NCBI RefSeq assembly: GCF_014873875.1
Contig: NZ_JADBEM010000001.1
Location: 1,426,001 to 1,490,000 of the forward strand
Length of the DNA stretch: 64,000 nt
Direction of reading: 5' to 3'
Source of the DNA: Actinopolymorpha pittospori
Lineage (GTDB): Bacteria > Actinomycetota > Actinomycetes > Propionibacteriales > Actinopolymorphaceae
The notes under the pieces are model-generated. The model did not search any database, was not told the origin of the DNA, and saw only the letters and a list, made by a program, of their open reading frames with translations. A program made the translations under genes and the position numbers. Numbering within the stretch: the stretch's first letter is position 1; the number at the start of each line of letters is the position of its first letter. Shown in pieces: positions 1 to 8,717 of the stretch.

Positions 1-2
1 AC

Positions 3-824
3 GTGTGGGCCGCGGGCTATGACGTCACCCCGGACGGGGAGCACCGGAGCCTTCTCCTGCACTGGAACGGCGCCCGGTGGCGTGTCGTCGCGAGCCCGAA
101 CGTCGACGCCTCGGACACCATCCTCACCGGCGTCACGGCCCTGTCGCCCACGAACGCCTGGGCGGTCGGAAGCGCGACGGCCTGGCCGTTCGTCGGACAG
201 ACGGTCGTCCAGCACTGGGACGGTGCCAGCTGGTCGATCGTCCCCAGTCCCAACCCCAGCACGACCGGCCTCGGCAGCTACCTCCTGGACGTCGCCGCGG
301 CCGGCCCGGACGACCTGTGGGCAGTGGGTGACTACGACAAGGGCGACGGCGTGTTCCAGACGCTGACCGAGCGTTGGGACGGCACCGCCTGGTCGGTGGT
401 CCCAAGCCCCACCGCACCTGAGGGTGCGCTGCTCGGCGCCGTCGCGGCGGGCAGCCCCGACAACGTGTGGGCGGTCGGCTGGCGACAGGCGGAGACCGGG
501 CTCCAGCCGCTGGCGCAGCGCTGGGACGGTACACGGTGGTCCGATGTCGCCACGCCGGACTTCGACGGCGACACCACCTTCGCCGACGTGGTCGTCTCCG
601 GTCCCGACGACGTGTGGGCCGTCGGTGGCCAGGCGACGAGCACCCTGGCCACCCACTGGGACGGACGGTCCTGGACCGTGACACCCAGCGCCAACCCCGG
701 GACGGTCAGCTCCGGCCTCAGCGACGTGGCCGCGATCCCGGGCACCGACTGCCTGTGGGCGGTCGGCCAGTCCAGTGACGGCGCACGAGGACAGGCCCTC
801 GTCGAGACCTACTGCGCCGACTGA
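3..824 (+). CDS. WxAVG-repeat beta-propeller-like protein, 3' part
   Basis: The reading frame is open at the window edge, so only the C-terminal 273 residues are visible and the true start lies outside. The protein is built of about six repeats of roughly 45-50 residues. Each has a core of the type D-D-x-W-A-V-G followed by a H/R-W-D-G-x-x-W segment and often S-P-N. Such Trp/Gly-rich repeats are typical of secreted or surface beta-propeller proteins of actinomycetes. No catalytic motif is visible and the function is unknown. It is convergent with the L,D-transpeptidase gene, with a hairpin between them. Confidence 0.7.
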   Translation: MWAAGYDVTPDGEHRSLLLHWNGARWRVVASPNVDASDTILTGVTALSPTNAWAVGSATAWPFVGQTVVQHWDGASWSIVPSPNPSTTGLGSYLLDVAAAGPDDLWAVGDYDKGDGVFQTLTERWDGTAWSVVPSPTAPEGALLGAVAAGSPDNVWAVGWRQAETGLQPLAQRWDGTRWSDVATPDFDGDTTFADVVVSGPDDVWAVGGQATSTLATHWDGRSWTVTPSANPGTVSSGLSDVAAIPGTDCLWAVGQSSDGARGQALVETYCAD

Positions 825-840
825 GGCGAGGCGTCCCTCG

Positions 841-889
841 GGAGCGTGCCGGCCGCCACACCAGGCTGGTCCGGCGCTCGGCACGCTCC
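841..889. terminator. Hairpin between convergent genes
   Basis: GGAGCGTGCCG at 841-851 is repeated as its exact reverse complement at 879-889, giving an 11-bp GC-rich stem with a 27-nt loop. It lies between two converging genes and probably terminates both. No U-tract follows, which is common in GC-rich actinobacteria. Confidence 0.55.
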
Positions 890-898
890 TTCCGGGCC

Positions 899-1690
899 TT
901 ACGGCGTGGCGGCCAGCCAGGCGCTGGTGCCGATGACGATCCTGGGCTTCTCGGCCGGCTTCAGCCAGCGCACGATGCTGAGGTCGTACTTCTCCGTCAC
1001 GCTCACACATCCGGCGGTGGCGCCCGATCCGTTGGCGTGCAGGAAGATCCCGCCGCCGAGGCGGACGTCGCTGCGGCCGGTGCCGGCCTTGTTGAAGTCG
1101 ACGACGGTGGCGTACTTGTACTCCTGGTCGCCCCAGTCGACGAGGTGCTCGGCCGACGACGGACTCCAGGCGTAGCTCTTGCCCGGCAGCCGCTGCTGGA
1201 TCATGTTGTAGGTGGCCGGGTCCTTCGGGTCGTACACCCAGTAGTGCCGCTCGTCGAACCTCGTCCAGCCGTTCGTGGTTCCGGGGTTCGGCCCCGGCCC
1301 GAACGAACCGAGCAGCCTGAACATCCCACTCGGCGTCTTACCGGAGCCCTGCACCCTCGTCGGCGACACGCCGTTGTAGCCGACCCGGCCGGGCTGCGGG
1401 CCGCTGGTGCGCACCCACGGCTGCGATGCCGAGGCGCGGCGCCAGGTCTCCACCTGGGCGTAGCTGGTGCTCGCCGAAGCTGTGCGGACGAGGACGACCT
1501 GATGTGTCTCCGCGGGAACCGCGAACCGGTTGATCCCGGGGATCCGTGTGTTGGTCGCGGCCTCGCTCTGCTGCGCGGGCGTGGCCACCACACCTACGAC
1601 GGCGAAGATCGCGGCCAGGGCCAGCCCGACTCCGATCGTGAGGAGGGACCTGCCCGCCAACCGGCGGTGTGTACGGGGTGTGACGGCCAT
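899..1690 (-). CDS. Secreted L,D-transpeptidase (YkuD-like)
   Basis: A 263-residue protein from the ATG at 1690, which has AGGAAG just upstream; a longer frame upstream lacks such a site. The N-terminus has basic residues and then a hydrophobic stretch (about residues 14-37), so it is exported or membrane-anchored. The C-terminal half has the YkuD signature: a His in FLHANGSG and the catalytic Cys in GATAGCVSV. The family cross-links or anchors peptidoglycan peptides through an acyl-enzyme on that Cys. The residues between (about 40-150) have the KTPSGMF motif usual before this fold. Exact substrate is not inferable. Confidence 0.8.
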   Translation of the reverse strand: MAVTPRTHRRLAGRSLLTIGVGLALAAIFAVVGVVATPAQQSEAATNTRIPGINRFAVPAETHQVVLVRTASASTSYAQVETWRRASASQPWVRTSGPQPGRVGYNGVSPTRVQGSGKTPSGMFRLLGSFGPGPNPGTTNGWTRFDERHYWVYDPKDPATYNMIQQRLPGKSYAWSPSSAEHLVDWGDQEYKYATVVDFNKAGTGRSDVRLGGGIFLHANGSGATAGCVSVTEKYDLSIVRWLKPAEKPRIVIGTSAWLAATP

Positions 1691-1787
1691 GCTGCTTCCT
1701 GTTCCCGCCTGACAAACCGGCGGTCGATCTTGTGATGCATCTCGGGAAATACTTTGGTGTTCCCACAATGAGGAAGGCAGTCACCAG

Positions 1788-2597
1788 ATGTCCAATCAGG
1801 CAGGACCGGACGGCCAGGCAGGACTGGATGGCCGGACCGTACTGGTCACCGGTGGCGGCGCCGGTATCGGCGCGGAGACGGCTCGCCGGTTCACCGCGAC
1901 CGGGGCCAGCGTCGTGATTTTCGAACGTGACGCGGAACACGCGGCCGCCATCTCCGAGGAACTCCCGAAGGCGCGGGTGCTCACCATCGACGTGGCCGAC
2001 TCCGCGGCCGTCGACGACGCGTTCCTCGACCTGGACCGGGACGGTGTTCATGTCGACGTCCTGATCAACAACGCCGCGGCGTGCGCCTCCGACTCCCTTC
2101 TCACGATCTCTCCGGACCTGATCGAGCGCGACCTGAAGATCACGCTCGCGGTGCCGATGCTGATGGCCCAGCGCGTACTCCGAGGCATGGTCCCGCGACG
2201 GTCCGGAGTGATCCTGAACGTCGCCTCGGTCAACGGGCTCGGCTTCTACGGCAACGAGGCCTACTCCGCGGCCAAGGCCGGACTGATCAACTTCACCAAG
2301 TCGGTGGCCGTCGAGTTCGGCCAGTACGGCATCCGCTGCAACGCCGTCGCCCCGGGAACGGTCGCGACCGGGGCGTGGCAGCGCCGGCTGGACCGCGATC
2401 CGGACGTCCTGTCCAACGTCCAACGGTGGTATCCGCTCGGCCGGGTCGGCGAGCCGGCCGACATCGCCAACGCGCTGGTCTTCCTCGCCTCCGACGCCGC
2501 GTCCTGGATCTCCGGCGTCTGCCTCCCGGTGGACGGCGGCCTGACGGCCGGGAACTTCCACATGACCCACGACATCCTCGTGGACCAGGTCCGATGA
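1788..2597 (+). CDS. SDR family oxidoreductase
   Basis: A 269-residue classical short-chain dehydrogenase. The N-terminal cofactor loop TGGGAGIG (about residue 22), the NNAA motif, the catalytic Ser in NVASVNG and the YSAAKAG Tyr/Lys pair are all present. It is cytoplasmic and uses NAD(P). GAGGAAGG precedes the ATG. Its stop codon overlaps the start of the next gene (ATGA at 2594), so the amidohydrolase and then the lactonase follow in one operon. The three may oxidise, hydrolyse and delactonise one substrate, but the substrate is unknown. Confidence 0.85.
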   Translation: MSNQAGPDGQAGLDGRTVLVTGGGAGIGAETARRFTATGASVVIFERDAEHAAAISEELPKARVLTIDVADSAAVDDAFLDLDRDGVHVDVLINNAAACASDSLLTISPDLIERDLKITLAVPMLMAQRVLRGMVPRRSGVILNVASVNGLGFYGNEAYSAAKAGLINFTKSVAVEFGQYGIRCNAVAPGTVATGAWQRRLDRDPDVLSNVQRWYPLGRVGEPADIANALVFLASDAASWISGVCLPVDGGLTAGNFHMTHDILVDQVR

Positions 2598-4177
2598 GCG
2601 CCCAGCCGAGTACGCCGGTCACGCTGCTGCGCGGTGGCACCGTCGTCGACCCGGTGGACGGTGAGTACCGCGCCGACGTCCTGCTCTCCGGTGACCGGAT
2701 CGCCGCGCTCGGGGACTCCGCCACCTCCGCACCGGATGCCGAGGTCGTCGACGCCGACGGGCTGCTGATCCTCCCCGGCGGAATCGACGTCCACTCCCAC
2801 GCCGACGCCCGGGTCTTCGACGACGACGTCCAGCTGGCCCTGCTGCGCTCCGGCGTGACCTCCGTCGTGGCGGGACAGGACGGGGTTTCCTTCGCGCCTG
2901 GCGACGGCACCTACGCGCGTGACTACTTCGGACCGCTGAACGGCGACCACCCCAGCTACCGCGGTGGCGGGGTGGCGGCGTTGCTGAAGGGATACGACCA
3001 GACCACCCGGATCAACGTCGGCTACCTCGTCCCCGCGGGCACCGTCCGCTACGAGGTGATGGGCCGCGACCCGCGACCGGCCACGCCCACGCAGCTGAGC
3101 GCGATGGTCGCGCTGGTCCGGGCCGGGCTGGCCGACGGCGCGCTGGGGTTGTCGACGGGGCTGGACTACGTGCCGGGCTGCTTCGCCGACGCCGCCGAAC
3201 TCGCGGCCCTGTGCGAGCCGGTCGCCGCCGTCGGCGGGGTCTACGTCACCCACATGCGCGGCTATGAGGAGAGCACCCCGACCGGCATCGCCGAGGTGGT
3301 CGAGATCTGCCGCCGCAGCGGTGCCGCCGGGCACATCTCCCACTTCCACGCCCGATCCGACCTGGTTGCGCAGTCGCTGGAGACGGCTCGGGCGGAGGGT
3401 GTGGACCTGACCTGGGACGCCTATCCGTACTTCCGTAGCTTCACCCTGCTCAGCATGGTGCTGCTGCCCAAGGACCTCATCCGTGAGGGCAACGCGGCCG
3501 CGGCGGCCCAGCTCCGCGACCCCGAGCGGCGTGCCGCGCTTGTGCAGGCGCTCGGCCGTTCCGGTGAGGAGACGATCGGCCCGCGCTGGGCGGAGCGGAT
3601 GCGGATCGCGCTGGCCGGATCGCAGGCCTACGCCTTCGTCGAGGGGCAGACGATCGCCGACGCGGCGGCCGCTCGCGGTGAGGATCCGCTGGACCTGGCT
3701 CTTCGGATGCTCGCGGAGTCGGAGCTGGCGACCACGACGGTGGTGGAGATTCCGTCCATGCGCGACGACGAGCACCTCGCCCGCCAGTACGCGCTGCCGG
3801 GAGCGACCTGCGGGTCCGACGGCATCTTCCTCGGCGGCGCGCCGCACCCGCGTGCCTACGGCTGCTTCGCCCGGTTGCTGAGCCAGTTCGTCCGCGTACG
3901 CCAGGACCTCTCCTGGCAGGACGCCGCCGCGATCACCTCCGGCACGGCGGCGGCACGGTTCGGGCTGCCCCGGCACGGCCGGGTCGCCTCGGGCGCGATC
4001 GCCGACCTGGCGTTGGTGGACCCGGCGACCATCGCGGACCGCGCCGACTACGACGTACCCACCCGACTGTCCACCGGCATCGAGCGGGTCTTCGTCCGCG
4101 GGTCGCTCGTCCTCGACGGCGGGGAGCTGACACCCGCCCTCGCCGGCCGGCCGCTGCTGCCGGAGCATGCCGCATGA
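2594..4177 (+). CDS. Amidohydrolase, D-aminoacylase/N-acyl-D-amino-acid deacylase type
   Basis: A 527-residue metal-dependent hydrolase. The first metal-binding strand DVHSHAD, the YVTHMRG His, the HISHFHARSD segment and the late GSDGIFLGG Asp match the D-aminoacylase branch of the amidohydrolase superfamily. The start is set by the ATGA overlap with the SDR stop. The enzyme is cytoplasmic, with a small beta-sandwich formed from both ends of the chain. In this family a zinc-activated water splits an N-acyl or cyclic amide bond. Its own substrate is not shown by the context. Confidence 0.8.
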   Translation: MSAQPSTPVTLLRGGTVVDPVDGEYRADVLLSGDRIAALGDSATSAPDAEVVDADGLLILPGGIDVHSHADARVFDDDVQLALLRSGVTSVVAGQDGVSFAPGDGTYARDYFGPLNGDHPSYRGGGVAALLKGYDQTTRINVGYLVPAGTVRYEVMGRDPRPATPTQLSAMVALVRAGLADGALGLSTGLDYVPGCFADAAELAALCEPVAAVGGVYVTHMRGYEESTPTGIAEVVEICRRSGAAGHISHFHARSDLVAQSLETARAEGVDLTWDAYPYFRSFTLLSMVLLPKDLIREGNAAAAAQLRDPERRAALVQALGRSGEETIGPRWAERMRIALAGSQAYAFVEGQTIADAAAARGEDPLDLALRMLAESELATTTVVEIPSMRDDEHLARQYALPGATCGSDGIFLGGAPHPRAYGCFARLLSQFVRVRQDLSWQDAAAITSGTAAARFGLPRHGRVASGAIADLALVDPATIADRADYDVPTRLSTGIERVFVRGSLVLDGGELTPALAGRPLLPEHAA

Positions 4178-5178
4178 GCGCGGACCGGATGCTCCTGGTC
4201 GCCTCCCGCGGCGACAGCACCCACACCGGGCCCGGGGTCGGTCCCTCGGGGCCTGGCGCCGGGATCTACCTGGTCGACACCCGCGACCCGGACGCCCGCC
4301 CGCGCCGCCTGGCCGAGGTGGCCGGACTGTCCTGCCTCGCCTGGCATCCGACCCTTCCGGTCCTGTACGGCCTGGCCGGCGGTGAGGTGGTGGCGTGGCG
4401 GGTCACGCAGGACCACGGCTTGGAGCGGCTCGGCGCGCTGGCCCTGCCCGACGGGGGCGCCTGTCACGCCGCGGTCGCCCCGGACGGGCACACCCTCGTC
4501 GCCGCGATGTATGAGTCGGGGCAGGTCGCGTTCGTCGACCTCGAACCGGACGGCGGGCCGGGAGCGTGCGACACGATCCAGCTCACTGGTTCCGGCCCCG
4601 ACCCGGAGCGGCAGGAGGGCGCCCACCCCCACCACGTCCTCGTGACCGGCGAGACGACGGTGCTCGTCACCGACCTGGGGGCCGACCTCCTCCGTACCGT
4701 CGACCTCGGCACCCGCACGGTCACCGACGAGCGGACGCTGCTACCGGGATCCGGACCACGCCACACCGCGCTCCTGCCCGACGGGCTGGTGACGACCGGC
4801 GAGCTCGACGTCTCGCTGATCCGGACGACCGGCACGGACACCGCCGCCGAACGCGCCAGCAGCCGGCGACCCGACGAACGCGTCTACCCCAGCGACCTCG
4901 CCGTCGACTCCGCGTCCGGGCGGGTGGTGGTCGCCAACCGTGGCGCCCACACCCTGGCCTGGTTCGATGTGGGCCCGGACGGGCCGAGCCGAGTCGGTGA
5001 GGTCGACGCCCACGGCGCCTGGCCGCTCAACCTCGAACCGCTCGAGGACGGGCTGGCGGTCGCCAACCGCGACACCTCCCTCGTCGCGCTGTTTCGCTGG
5101 GACGCCGAGGGGGAGCTGACCTTCGACCGCGGCTACGACGTTCCCCGGCCCGTGTGGGTGCTCACCACCCGGGCGTGA
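4174..5178 (+). CDS. Lactonase-family beta-propeller (6-phosphogluconolactonase-like)
   Basis: A 334-residue protein starting at an ATGA overlap with the amidohydrolase, so it is translationally coupled to it. The repeated blades with HAAVAPDG, HPHHVLV, GPRHTALLPDG and SDLAVDS segments resemble the seven-bladed lactonase (Pgl-type) propellers that hydrolyse sugar lactones. No signal peptide is seen, so it should be cytoplasmic. As last gene of the SDR-amidohydrolase-lactonase operon it may open a lactone made by the SDR. The N-terminus is Gly/Pro-rich and less conserved. Confidence 0.75.
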   Translation: MSADRMLLVASRGDSTHTGPGVGPSGPGAGIYLVDTRDPDARPRRLAEVAGLSCLAWHPTLPVLYGLAGGEVVAWRVTQDHGLERLGALALPDGGACHAAVAPDGHTLVAAMYESGQVAFVDLEPDGGPGACDTIQLTGSGPDPERQEGAHPHHVLVTGETTVLVTDLGADLLRTVDLGTRTVTDERTLLPGSGPRHTALLPDGLVTTGELDVSLIRTTGTDTAAERASSRRPDERVYPSDLAVDSASGRVVVANRGAHTLAWFDVGPDGPSRVGEVDAHGAWPLNLEPLEDGLAVANRDTSLVALFRWDAEGELTFDRGYDVPRPVWVLTTRA

Positions 5179-5257
5179 TCTCCAAAAGTGGCACTCGGAG
5201 ATTGGTGCCCGGAGGTAGGCGCCCAGTAGCTGTGACGCGTCCCACACCCGCTTAATT

Positions 5258-5272
5258 GGAATCTCAGCTTCG
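5258..5272. promoter_or_regulatory. Probable NsrR operator before nsrR
   Basis: GGAATCTCAGCTTCG, 22 bases before the GTG start of the Rrf2 gene. It matches the imperfect palindrome in front of hmp (GAATCTCA, then T-x-CG). A shared motif before a regulator and its usual target suggests autoregulation. Confidence 0.55.
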
Positions 5273-5293
5273 TATTAAATTAGGCTCCTTCCT

Positions 5294-5737
5294 GTGCGAC
5301 TGACCAAGGGCACCGACCTGGCACTGCGGATCGTGATGCGGTTGGCGGTGCTGGAGGAGGAGGCGGCGCCGACCACCCGCCAGGTGGCAGGCGCCGTCGC
5401 CGTGCCCTACACCCACGCGGCGAAGGTGGTCACCCGACTGCAGCACCTGGGCGTGGTGGAGGCCCGTCGCGGTCGCGGCGGGGGCCTGGCCCTGACCGCA
5501 TCGGGACGCGCCATGTCCCTGGGCCGGCTCGTCCGGGAGTTGGAGGGCGCGGGCGACGTCGTCGGCTGCGAGGACGATCCGCCCTGCCCGCTGAGGTCGG
5601 CCTGCCGGCTGCGCGGGGCGCTACGGGCCGCCCAGGAGGCCTTCTACGCCGCGCTCGACCCGATCACCATCGAGGACATCGTGGCCACTCCGACCGGCCC
5701 GGTCCTGCTGGGTCTCCCGCTGAGCCCGGCCGACTGA
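5294..5737 (+). CDS. nsrR: Rrf2-family nitric-oxide sensor NsrR
   Basis: A 147-residue Rrf2 regulator with an N-terminal winged helix (residues 1-80). Cys92, Cys98 and Cys104 have the C-x5-C-x5-C spacing that carries the iron-sulfur cluster in NsrR. Asp8 is also present, matching the fourth cluster ligand known for Streptomyces NsrR. In that family the [4Fe-4S] protein represses hmp genes and lets go when NO attacks the cluster. The start is GTG at 5294. The hmp gene lies 72 bases downstream on the same strand with its own operator-like site. Confidence 0.88.
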   Translation: MRLTKGTDLALRIVMRLAVLEEEAAPTTRQVAGAVAVPYTHAAKVVTRLQHLGVVEARRGRGGGLALTASGRAMSLGRLVRELEGAGDVVGCEDDPPCPLRSACRLRGALRAAQEAFYAALDPITIEDIVATPTGPVLLGLPLSPAD

Positions 5738-5778
5738 AACGAAGCCGCGCGTCACGGGGGAAACCATGCCACAAAAAA

Positions 5779-5793
5779 CGAATCTCATATACG
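5779..5793. promoter_or_regulatory. Probable NsrR operator before hmp
   Basis: CGAATCTCATATACG is an imperfect 15-bp palindrome 16 bases before the hmp start, in an AT-rich stretch that stands out from the surrounding GC-rich DNA. It shares GAATCTCA and a right-hand T-x-CG with the site before nsrR. Confidence 0.6.
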
Positions 5794-5809
5794 AATATGG
5801 AGTCCGAGC

Positions 5810-7006
5810 ATGCTGTCCGCCACGTCGGCCGAGACGATCCGCGCCACCCTGCCCGCCGTCGGCGGCGCCATCGGTGAGATCACCACGTCGTTCTACGCCA
5901 GGCTCTTCGAGGCCCATCCCGAACTGCTGCGGGACCTGTTCAACCGGGGCAACCAGGCCAACGGCTCGCAACAGCAGGCCCTGGCCGGGGCCATAGCCGG
6001 CTTCGCCGCGGCGCTGGTCGAGCACCCCGACGTCTCACCGGAGGCGATGCTCGCCCGCATCGCCCACAAACACGCCTCCCTCGGCATCACCCGCGACCAG
6101 TACCGCGTCGTCCACACCCATCTCTTCGCCGCCATCGCCGAGGTGCTGGGTGATGCGCTCACCGAGGAGGTCGCAGCCGCCTGGGACGAGGTCTACTGGC
6201 TGATGGCACAAGCCCTCATCACCCTCGAGGCCCAGCTCTACCTCGACGCCGGCACACCGGCCGGTGACACCTGGCGTGACTACCGCGTGGTGGGCCGCCG
6301 CCCGGAGACCGACGACACCGTCACCTACTTCCTGCGCCCGACAGACGACCTTCCGCTACCGACGTTCCTCCCGGGGCAGTACGTCTCGGTGCAGGTCGAG
6401 CTTCCCGACGGCGCCCGCCAGATACGCCAGTACAGCCTGTCGGGCCTGCACACAGACGCGCTGCAGTTCACGGTCAAGAAGGTCACCGGCGCACCCGACG
6501 GCGAGGTGTCCGGCCATCTCCACGAGCATGTCCACGAAGGTGACACTCTGCGGATCAGCGCCCCCTTCGGCGACGTCACCCTCGACGAGAACGACAACCC
6601 CGTCCTGCTCGTCTCCGCCGGTATCGGCTGCACACGCCTGATCGGCATGCTCAGCCGCCTCGCCGACCTGGACTCCCCACGACAGGTCGTCGCCGTCCAC
6701 GCCGACCGCGCCCCGAGCACCCACGCCTTCCGCGACGACCTCGAACAGCTCGTCGGCAAGCTCTCCAACGCCAGCGCACACGTCTGGTACGAGCAGCCCG
6801 AGGTCGACTGGCCCGCCGAGCGAACCGGCTTGGTCGACCTGTCCACCGTGCCCGTTCCGCCCAACGCCACGGCCTACCTGTGCGGCCCGCTTCCCTTCCT
6901 GCGCGGGGTCCACGTCCAACTCCTGGAACTCGGCGTCGCCGCGACCAACATCCACTACGAGGTCTTCGGTCCCGACCTCTGGCGCAACGCCACGTCCACG
7001 CCGTGA
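5810..7006 (+). CDS. hmp: Flavohemoglobin, nitric oxide dioxygenase
   Basis: A 398-residue three-domain protein. The globin domain (1-145) has Tyr29 in FYARLF, a distal Gln in the NGSQQQ stretch and the proximal His88 in AHKHAS. The FAD domain (about 155-260) carries RQYSLS, and the NAD domain (about 265-398) carries the G-I-G nucleotide motif and CGPLPFL. The family converts NO and O2 to nitrate using NAD(P)H. It is cytoplasmic and of full length. It follows nsrR and has an NsrR-like box in its promoter, so it should be induced by NO. Confidence 0.93.
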   Translation: MLSATSAETIRATLPAVGGAIGEITTSFYARLFEAHPELLRDLFNRGNQANGSQQQALAGAIAGFAAALVEHPDVSPEAMLARIAHKHASLGITRDQYRVVHTHLFAAIAEVLGDALTEEVAAAWDEVYWLMAQALITLEAQLYLDAGTPAGDTWRDYRVVGRRPETDDTVTYFLRPTDDLPLPTFLPGQYVSVQVELPDGARQIRQYSLSGLHTDALQFTVKKVTGAPDGEVSGHLHEHVHEGDTLRISAPFGDVTLDENDNPVLLVSAGIGCTRLIGMLSRLADLDSPRQVVAVHADRAPSTHAFRDDLEQLVGKLSNASAHVWYEQPEVDWPAERTGLVDLSTVPVPPNATAYLCGPLPFLRGVHVQLLELGVAATNIHYEVFGPDLWRNATSTP

Positions 7007-7058
7007 GCGACCCGCGAATCAGCGGGACGGCGGAGCGAGCAATGGCCAGAACTCGAGA

Positions 7059-7379
7059 TCAGGCGCCTGGCGGGCGGAACGCGACCGACTTCGCGACGGC
7101 CGCGTCGATCTCCTCAGGCGTCAACAGGACGACAGCCTTCGTCGTGAGCGCGCCACTGGCCGTGACCGCCAGACTCAGGGCCGCGGCCGAAGCGTTGTCC
7201 GGAAGCTCGAGGATGCTGTAAAGGTCATCTGACCCGAAGGCAAAATACACGCATTCGACAGTGCCACCCACCTGCTCCACGGCCTCGTGAACGGCGGCCT
7301 TACGGGCACTTCCGCCCTTCTCCAGCAGGCCTTTCGAGCCGGAGGCCGTATAACTTGCCTGCTGCATGAATTTCGGCAT
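7059..7379 (-). CDS. GYD domain protein
   Basis: A 106-residue protein from the ATG at 7379, preceded by a run of G that serves as ribosome site. It begins MPKFMQQASYT and has the GG..E..YFAFG..D pattern of the small alpha/beta GYD family (ferredoxin-like fold, likely oligomeric). The biochemical role of the family is not established. It is divergent from the DUF488 gene; the 140-bp gap should hold both promoters. Confidence 0.75.
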   Translation of the reverse strand: MPKFMQQASYTASGSKGLLEKGGSARKAAVHEAVEQVGGTVECVYFAFGSDDLYSILELPDNASAAALSLAVTASGALTTKAVVLLTPEEIDAAVAKSVAFRPPGA

Positions 7380-7519
7380 GAGAATCCCCCCGATTTCGCG
7401 ATCCAGCCTACGTCGACCACCATCGCCGAGTTCGGGGTTCGGAGTTCGGGTGACAGACGTGCGACATATCCTCGCGGTAGGCGATCCGGGCGATGTCGCC
7501 AACCGCACGGAGGTCGGCA

Positions 7520-7888
7520 ATGGCAGGAAAGACGAAGGTGCAGGTACGCCGGGTCTATGAGGAACCGGCACGCGGCGACGGCACCAGGGTGCTGGTCGAC
7601 CGGGTCTGGCCGCGGGGGCTGACCAAGGCCAAGGCCAGTCTCGACGAGTGGTGCAAGCAGATCGCCCCCTCCACGCAGCTACGCAACTGGTACGGCCACG
7701 AACCCGACCGCTTCGAGGAGTTCGGGCGCCGCTATCGCGACGAACTGACCGAACCGGAACGCGCGGACGCGCTGGCCCACCTGCGCGAGCTTGCCGGGAA
7801 GCGAACGCTGACCCTGCTCACCGCGACCAAGGAGCCCCGGATCAGCCAGGCGGAAGTGCTCGCCGAACTACTCGAGGGACCGGCCTGA
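7520..7888 (+). CDS. DUF488 family protein
   Basis: A 122-residue protein starting at the ATG at 7520, which has GGAGG six bases upstream; an earlier in-frame ATG lacks one. The signature VLVDRVWPRGL and the WYGHEPDRFEEF segment identify DUF488. Members are small cytoplasmic proteins of unknown activity, often found beside stress or heme genes. The next gene, a TetR regulator, converges on it. Confidence 0.8.
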   Translation: MAGKTKVQVRRVYEEPARGDGTRVLVDRVWPRGLTKAKASLDEWCKQIAPSTQLRNWYGHEPDRFEEFGRRYRDELTEPERADALAHLRELAGKRTLTLLTATKEPRISQAEVLAELLEGPA

Positions 7889-7905
7889 GCCTCGGCGGCG
7901 AGGCG

Positions 7906-8637
7906 TCAGTCGGCTCGACGTCTGGTGCCGGCCGCCGGCCGTCTCGCCGAGGTTCCCCGCCGCGCCGCCGCAGTCGTCTTCGCCGCAGTCGCCACCGTCG
8001 TCGTTTCCTTCGCCCCGGTGAGTCCCCGCTCGAGAACGTCGAGCGCGTGGGTGCCGTGCGCGAGCAGATCGTCGGTCAACTTCCTGTCCCGGCGCCCGGC
8101 CAGCAACTGGCTGTGGAGGTAATCCTTCATGGCACGGTGCACGCCGACGAGAGCGTTGGCCACCACCCACGGTGCGAACACGTCATCAGTACCGGACTGC
8201 TCCGCGATCAGAGCCGCGAGTTTGCCGGTGGTCTGGTCGAAGATCTCCCGCTCCCGCGCCTGCAAGGTCGCACTGCCCCGGATGATCCGCGCGACGGTCG
8301 CGATCCGGTCCAGGCCGGCCGGGTCATCGCTGGCCAGTAGGCCGCGTGGGCGTACGGCGACGTCCCGGAACGCGTCGATCACCGACATCGTCCCCGGGCG
8401 GTCGCCGATCGCGGCGAGGAGCTCGGCCTCGAAGCTCTCCATCCCGCTGTAGACCAGGGCTTCCTTGGTGTGGAAGTAGTTGAAGACGGTGGCGACGGAG
8501 ACCTCGGCGGCGCGGGCGATCGCGGCGACCGGTACGGCGTCGAAGCCCCGCTCGGCGAACAACTCGAACGCCGCCTGGGCGATCTGCGTCCGCGTTCGCT
8601 GCTTCTTCCGGTCGCGCAGGCCGGGCTCGGTTGGCAT
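7906..8637 (-). CDS. TetR/AcrR family regulator
   Basis: A 243-residue regulator. Residues 12-60 hold the HTH (QIAQAAFELFAERGFDAV, then the recognition part VSVATVFNYF). The rest is the ligand and dimer domain. The last 30 residues are a low-complexity Ala/Arg/Thr tail that may bind DNA non-specifically. It is divergent from the NTF2-like/VOC/LLM operon, and an inverted repeat overlaps the operon promoter, so it probably represses that operon and may also control itself. Confidence 0.85.
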   Translation of the reverse strand: MPTEPGLRDRKKQRTRTQIAQAAFELFAERGFDAVPVAAIARAAEVSVATVFNYFHTKEALVYSGMESFEAELLAAIGDRPGTMSVIDAFRDVAVRPRGLLASDDPAGLDRIATVARIIRGSATLQAREREIFDQTTGKLAALIAEQSGTDDVFAPWVVANALVGVHRAMKDYLHSQLLAGRRDRKLTDDLLAHGTHALDVLERGLTGAKETTTVATAAKTTAAARRGTSARRPAAGTRRRAD

Positions 8638-8653
8638 CGCCCCACGATAACAG

Positions 8654-8690
8654 TTGACTTGGAGTGAGACTAATTTTAGAGTCGCTCTAC
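8654..8690 (+). promoter_or_regulatory. Promoter with overlapping TetR operator
   Basis: TTGACT (8654-8659) and TAGAGT (8677-8682) are 17 bp apart and read toward the gene at 8718. The arms GGAGTGAGACT (8661-8671) and AGTCGCTCTAC (8680-8690) match in 8 of 11 positions as an inverted repeat that covers the spacer and -10 element. A bound TetR dimer would block RNA polymerase. Confidence 0.6.
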
Positions 8691-8717
8691 GATTAGCGTC
8701 GACACGAGGGGCTGAGG

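Noticed and set aside
2261-4168. Open frame on the minus strand opposite the amidohydrolase
   Set aside because: Composition is that of an antisense shadow in GC-rich DNA; the plus strand has clear metal-binding motifs and coupled starts.
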